Assembly: GCA_947644695.1 (NCBI GenBank)
Contig: CANSAJ010000006.1
Location: 1-56,546, forward strand
DNA: 56,546 bases
Direction: 5' to 3'
Source: an uncultured Bacillota bacterium
GTDB lineage: Bacteria > Bacillota_I > Bacilli_A > RF39 > UBA660
Within the stretch, counting starts at the first letter, position 1; every line of letters begins with the position of its first letter. A program made the translations under genes and the position numbers. A model generated the notes under the pieces. That model saw nothing but the letters and a program-made list of their open reading frames with translations, had not been told where the DNA came from and did not search any database. Below are positions 55,069 to 56,546 of this stretch, in pieces.

Positions 55069-56546
55069 CTAATTTTCAGCACTACTACATGTACTATTGA
55101 TTTCTACTTTATATGGGTTTGCGCTTGTACCGTTTCCGGAAGATGTCAGAACGCAAGATTTCAGAGAAACTACTGGACGTACTCCACCTGCAGTATGAAC
55201 ACCTTCCCTAACTAAATAACCTATATTGCTAGAAGTATCAACACTAAATAAACACGGATTACTAAAAGGAACCCCACCACTTCGCCAAATATAATCAGAC
55301 GGACTCATTGTCCACCACCAGGTGGACCCGGTTACACTGCCTCCGGCAGCGTTGTAGTAATAATATGCTGGCGCATTTGTACCATATTTTCCTCCTGCGA
55401 ATGCTACCTCATCTGCTGTCATCAAAGCTACTGGGTTTGTTAGTTTTCCATTTCCTGTACTTGTACTTGCTGTGAATTTATCAGCTGTACTTGCCCCATT
55501 TGTTCCACTATACAAGCTTCCACTTGCATTATTTCCACATTTATATGATGGTGCTTTTGCATCTACTAGTCTCTTATACGCTGCATAGTAGAATGTTGAC
55601 GATGTACTATATCCTTCATTTGCCCTGTCATTACAATAGATTGCTGTTTTACTTACATATCCATTATAACTTGGTTCTATTGTCTTATCATACCATGTAT
55701 CTATTACTCCCTTTATTGTTGAATTTGTCGTATTATTTCTATTACTTGCTAAACTTCCACTACTTCCATACATATATCCTACATACATTGGATTATTATA
55801 TGTTGTATTATATGCACTTGTTGTCTCGTTTATATATCCTTTTTCTGTATTCTTATCTGGTCCTACATAAAGTAATCTTACACTTCCGTCTTCATTTATA
55901 CGAATTATTCTCCAATATAGTCCTGCAAAATATACCCAGTTATCCTGTGCATTTCCTGAGAAATAATATACTGTATTTCCATTTTCTGTCTGATTTCCAC
56001 TCGCTGTATATAATGTTCCTGTATTATTATCTGTGAATACTCCACTATTTAGGTTTGGTCTAGCTCCTGGTCTTGTTGGATGATCTGCTAGTATCTTCGT
56101 CTTTAATGTTGTGTCTACTACATATGATACTGTACATGTTTGACTACTATTTATATTACTTACTGTTGCTGTGGTTCCGCTTAGTGTTATTACTGCTCCT
56201 TTATTACATGAATAACTATCTAAGATGTAGCCACTATTTGGTGATACTCCTGTGAATGTCAGACTTCCTCCTGGTGTTGATACTATCTTACTTGTACCTC
56301 CTGTACCATTATTTACTACTAATGTTACCTTTATCTCTTCTTTTGGTACTACTGTACATGTGGTATTTGATTTTATATTACTTACATTTACTGTTCCATT
56401 ACTAATGGTTGCAGTTGCATTGTTTGTACATGTTACTGTTGCTCCTGTTAATGTGTATCCACTGTTTGCTGTTACTTGGAATGAGGTTGAACCTATCCTT
56501 CCTACTGTCTTATTTGCAGGTGCTGTTATACTTATGTTACTTCCTA
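55069..56546 (-). CDS. Large surface-type protein, partial; carries the cassette-type C-terminus
   Basis: The frame is open to the window edge, so the N-terminus is missing; 491 residues are visible. Two repeated beta-type domains of about 70 residues come first (GYTLTGATVTCTNNATATIS, then GVSPNSGYILDSYSCNKGAV), each with a Cys pair, like InlB/Big-type adhesin repeats. Next is a domain beginning DNWVYFAGLYWRIIRINEDG, then MTADEVAFAGG and STWWWTMSPSD. The last part runs from MSPSD through a variable core to GVRPVVSL and corresponds to the cassettes. The WWTMSPS...GVRPV layout resembles the C-type-lectin-like (FGE-sulfatase-type) terminus of DGR targets. After the block a short hairpin CCG-GAAA-CGG (55130-55139) sits where the cassettes have theirs. 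Confidence 0.8.
   Translation of the reverse strand, partial: GSNISITAPANKTVGRIGSTSFQVTANSGYTLTGATVTCTNNATATISNGTVNVSNIKSNTTCTVVPKEEIKVTLVVNNGTGGTSKIVSTPGGSLTFTGVSPNSGYILDSYSCNKGAVITLSGTTATVSNINSSQTCTVSYVVDTTLKTKILADHPTRPGARPNLNSGVFTDNNTGTLYTASGNQTENGNTVYYFSGNAQDNWVYFAGLYWRIIRINEDGSVRLLYVGPDKNTEKGYINETTSAYNTTYNNPMYVGYMYGSSGSLASNRNNTTNSTIKGVIDTWYDKTIEPSYNGYVSKTAIYCNDRANEGYSTSSTFYYAAYKRLVDAKAPSYKCGNNASGSLYSGTNGASTADKFTASTSTGNGKLTNPVALMTADEVAFAGGKYGTNAPAYYYYNAAGGSVTGSTWWWTMSPSDYIWRSGGVPFSNPCLFSVDTSSNIGYLVREGVHTAGGVRPVVSLKSCVLTSSGNGTSANPYKVEINSTCSSAEN

Noticed and set aside
55491-56255. Plus-strand ORFs rich in Leu, Tyr and His
   Set aside because: Antisense frames of the surface-protein gene; composition is that of a shadow and there is no ribosome site.
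1-56546. Reverse transcriptase or Avd gene within the window
   Set aside because: No ORF carries the RT catalytic YxDD-type motif or an Avd-like small helical bundle next to the arrays.
1-56546. UGA recoded to tryptophan, as in many Mollicutes
   Set aside because: Tryptophan positions in conserved proteins use TGG, and full-length frames are obtained with the standard stop set.

Overview
The window is AT-rich, low-GC bacterial DNA. Almost every gene is on the minus strand. It reads like an uncultured gut-type Bacilli/Mycoplasmatota-like lineage: Firmicutes gene orders are kept (rplK-rplA-rplJ-rplL-rpoB-rpoC; rlmN-prpC-prkC-rsgA-rpe; gatCAB), alaS has a T-box, and tryptophan is read from TGG. 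Several proteins are reduced or degenerate: AlaRS lacks its C-terminal third, the RNase J-like protein lacks metal ligands, and a ProA-like protein is truncated.

Layout. (A) 1-1800: an array of six short cassettes of about 320 bp per unit. (B) 1881-10380: thiI, a cysteine desulfurase, an RNase J-like gene, a truncated ProA-like ORF and a 1206-residue unknown. (C) 10700-13400: an accessory island with a HigB toxin remnant, a HigA/ImmA-type antitoxin with its operator, and a plus-strand Fic gene. (D) 13476-24363: rpoC, rpoB, an RsmC-like methyltransferase, a two-repeat helical protein, rplL, rplJ (L10 leader), rplA and rplK. (E) 24515-31984: a kinase-like protein and four tandem paralogues of about 535 residues, placed between rplK and nusG. 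(F) 32034-41393: nusG, secE, a rhodanese lipoprotein, gatB, a YhcG-type nuclease, gatA, gatC, rpe, rsgA, prkC and prpC. (G) 41504-50905: a small ORF and hairpins, a DUF4143 ATPase, dut, rlmN, alaS, a dNMP-kinase-like gene with an Ala T-box, an AI-2E-type permease, a 52-residue protein and recD2. (H) 50930-54923: a second array of eleven cassettes, interrupted by a superoxide reductase gene. (I) 55069 to the window end: the 3' part of a large surface-type protein.

The main discovery candidate is the set of 17 cassettes plus the end of the large surface gene. Each cassette starts exactly at ATGAGTCCG, where the large protein reads WTMSPSD. It has a hypervariable core of about 30-45 codons and closes on an invariant GVRP(V/E)ISL block. 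About 29 nt further on is a small hairpin with a GAAA loop, whose stem is kept by paired changes. In the most similar pair of cassettes, 10 of 11 core differences fall on coding-strand adenines, nearly all in the first two bases of AAC/AAT codons. An invariant 3' block, a downstream GAAA hairpin and adenine-targeted change in a C-type-lectin-like terminus together are the signature of variable repeats of a diversity-generating retroelement (DGR). No reverse transcriptase and no unmutated template repeat are in the window. The proposal is therefore a DGR acting from elsewhere on long tandem arrays of stand-alone variable-repeat mini-ORFs, perhaps together with cassette recombination into the full-length surface gene. 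That layout is unlike the usual one or two variable repeats next to the RT.
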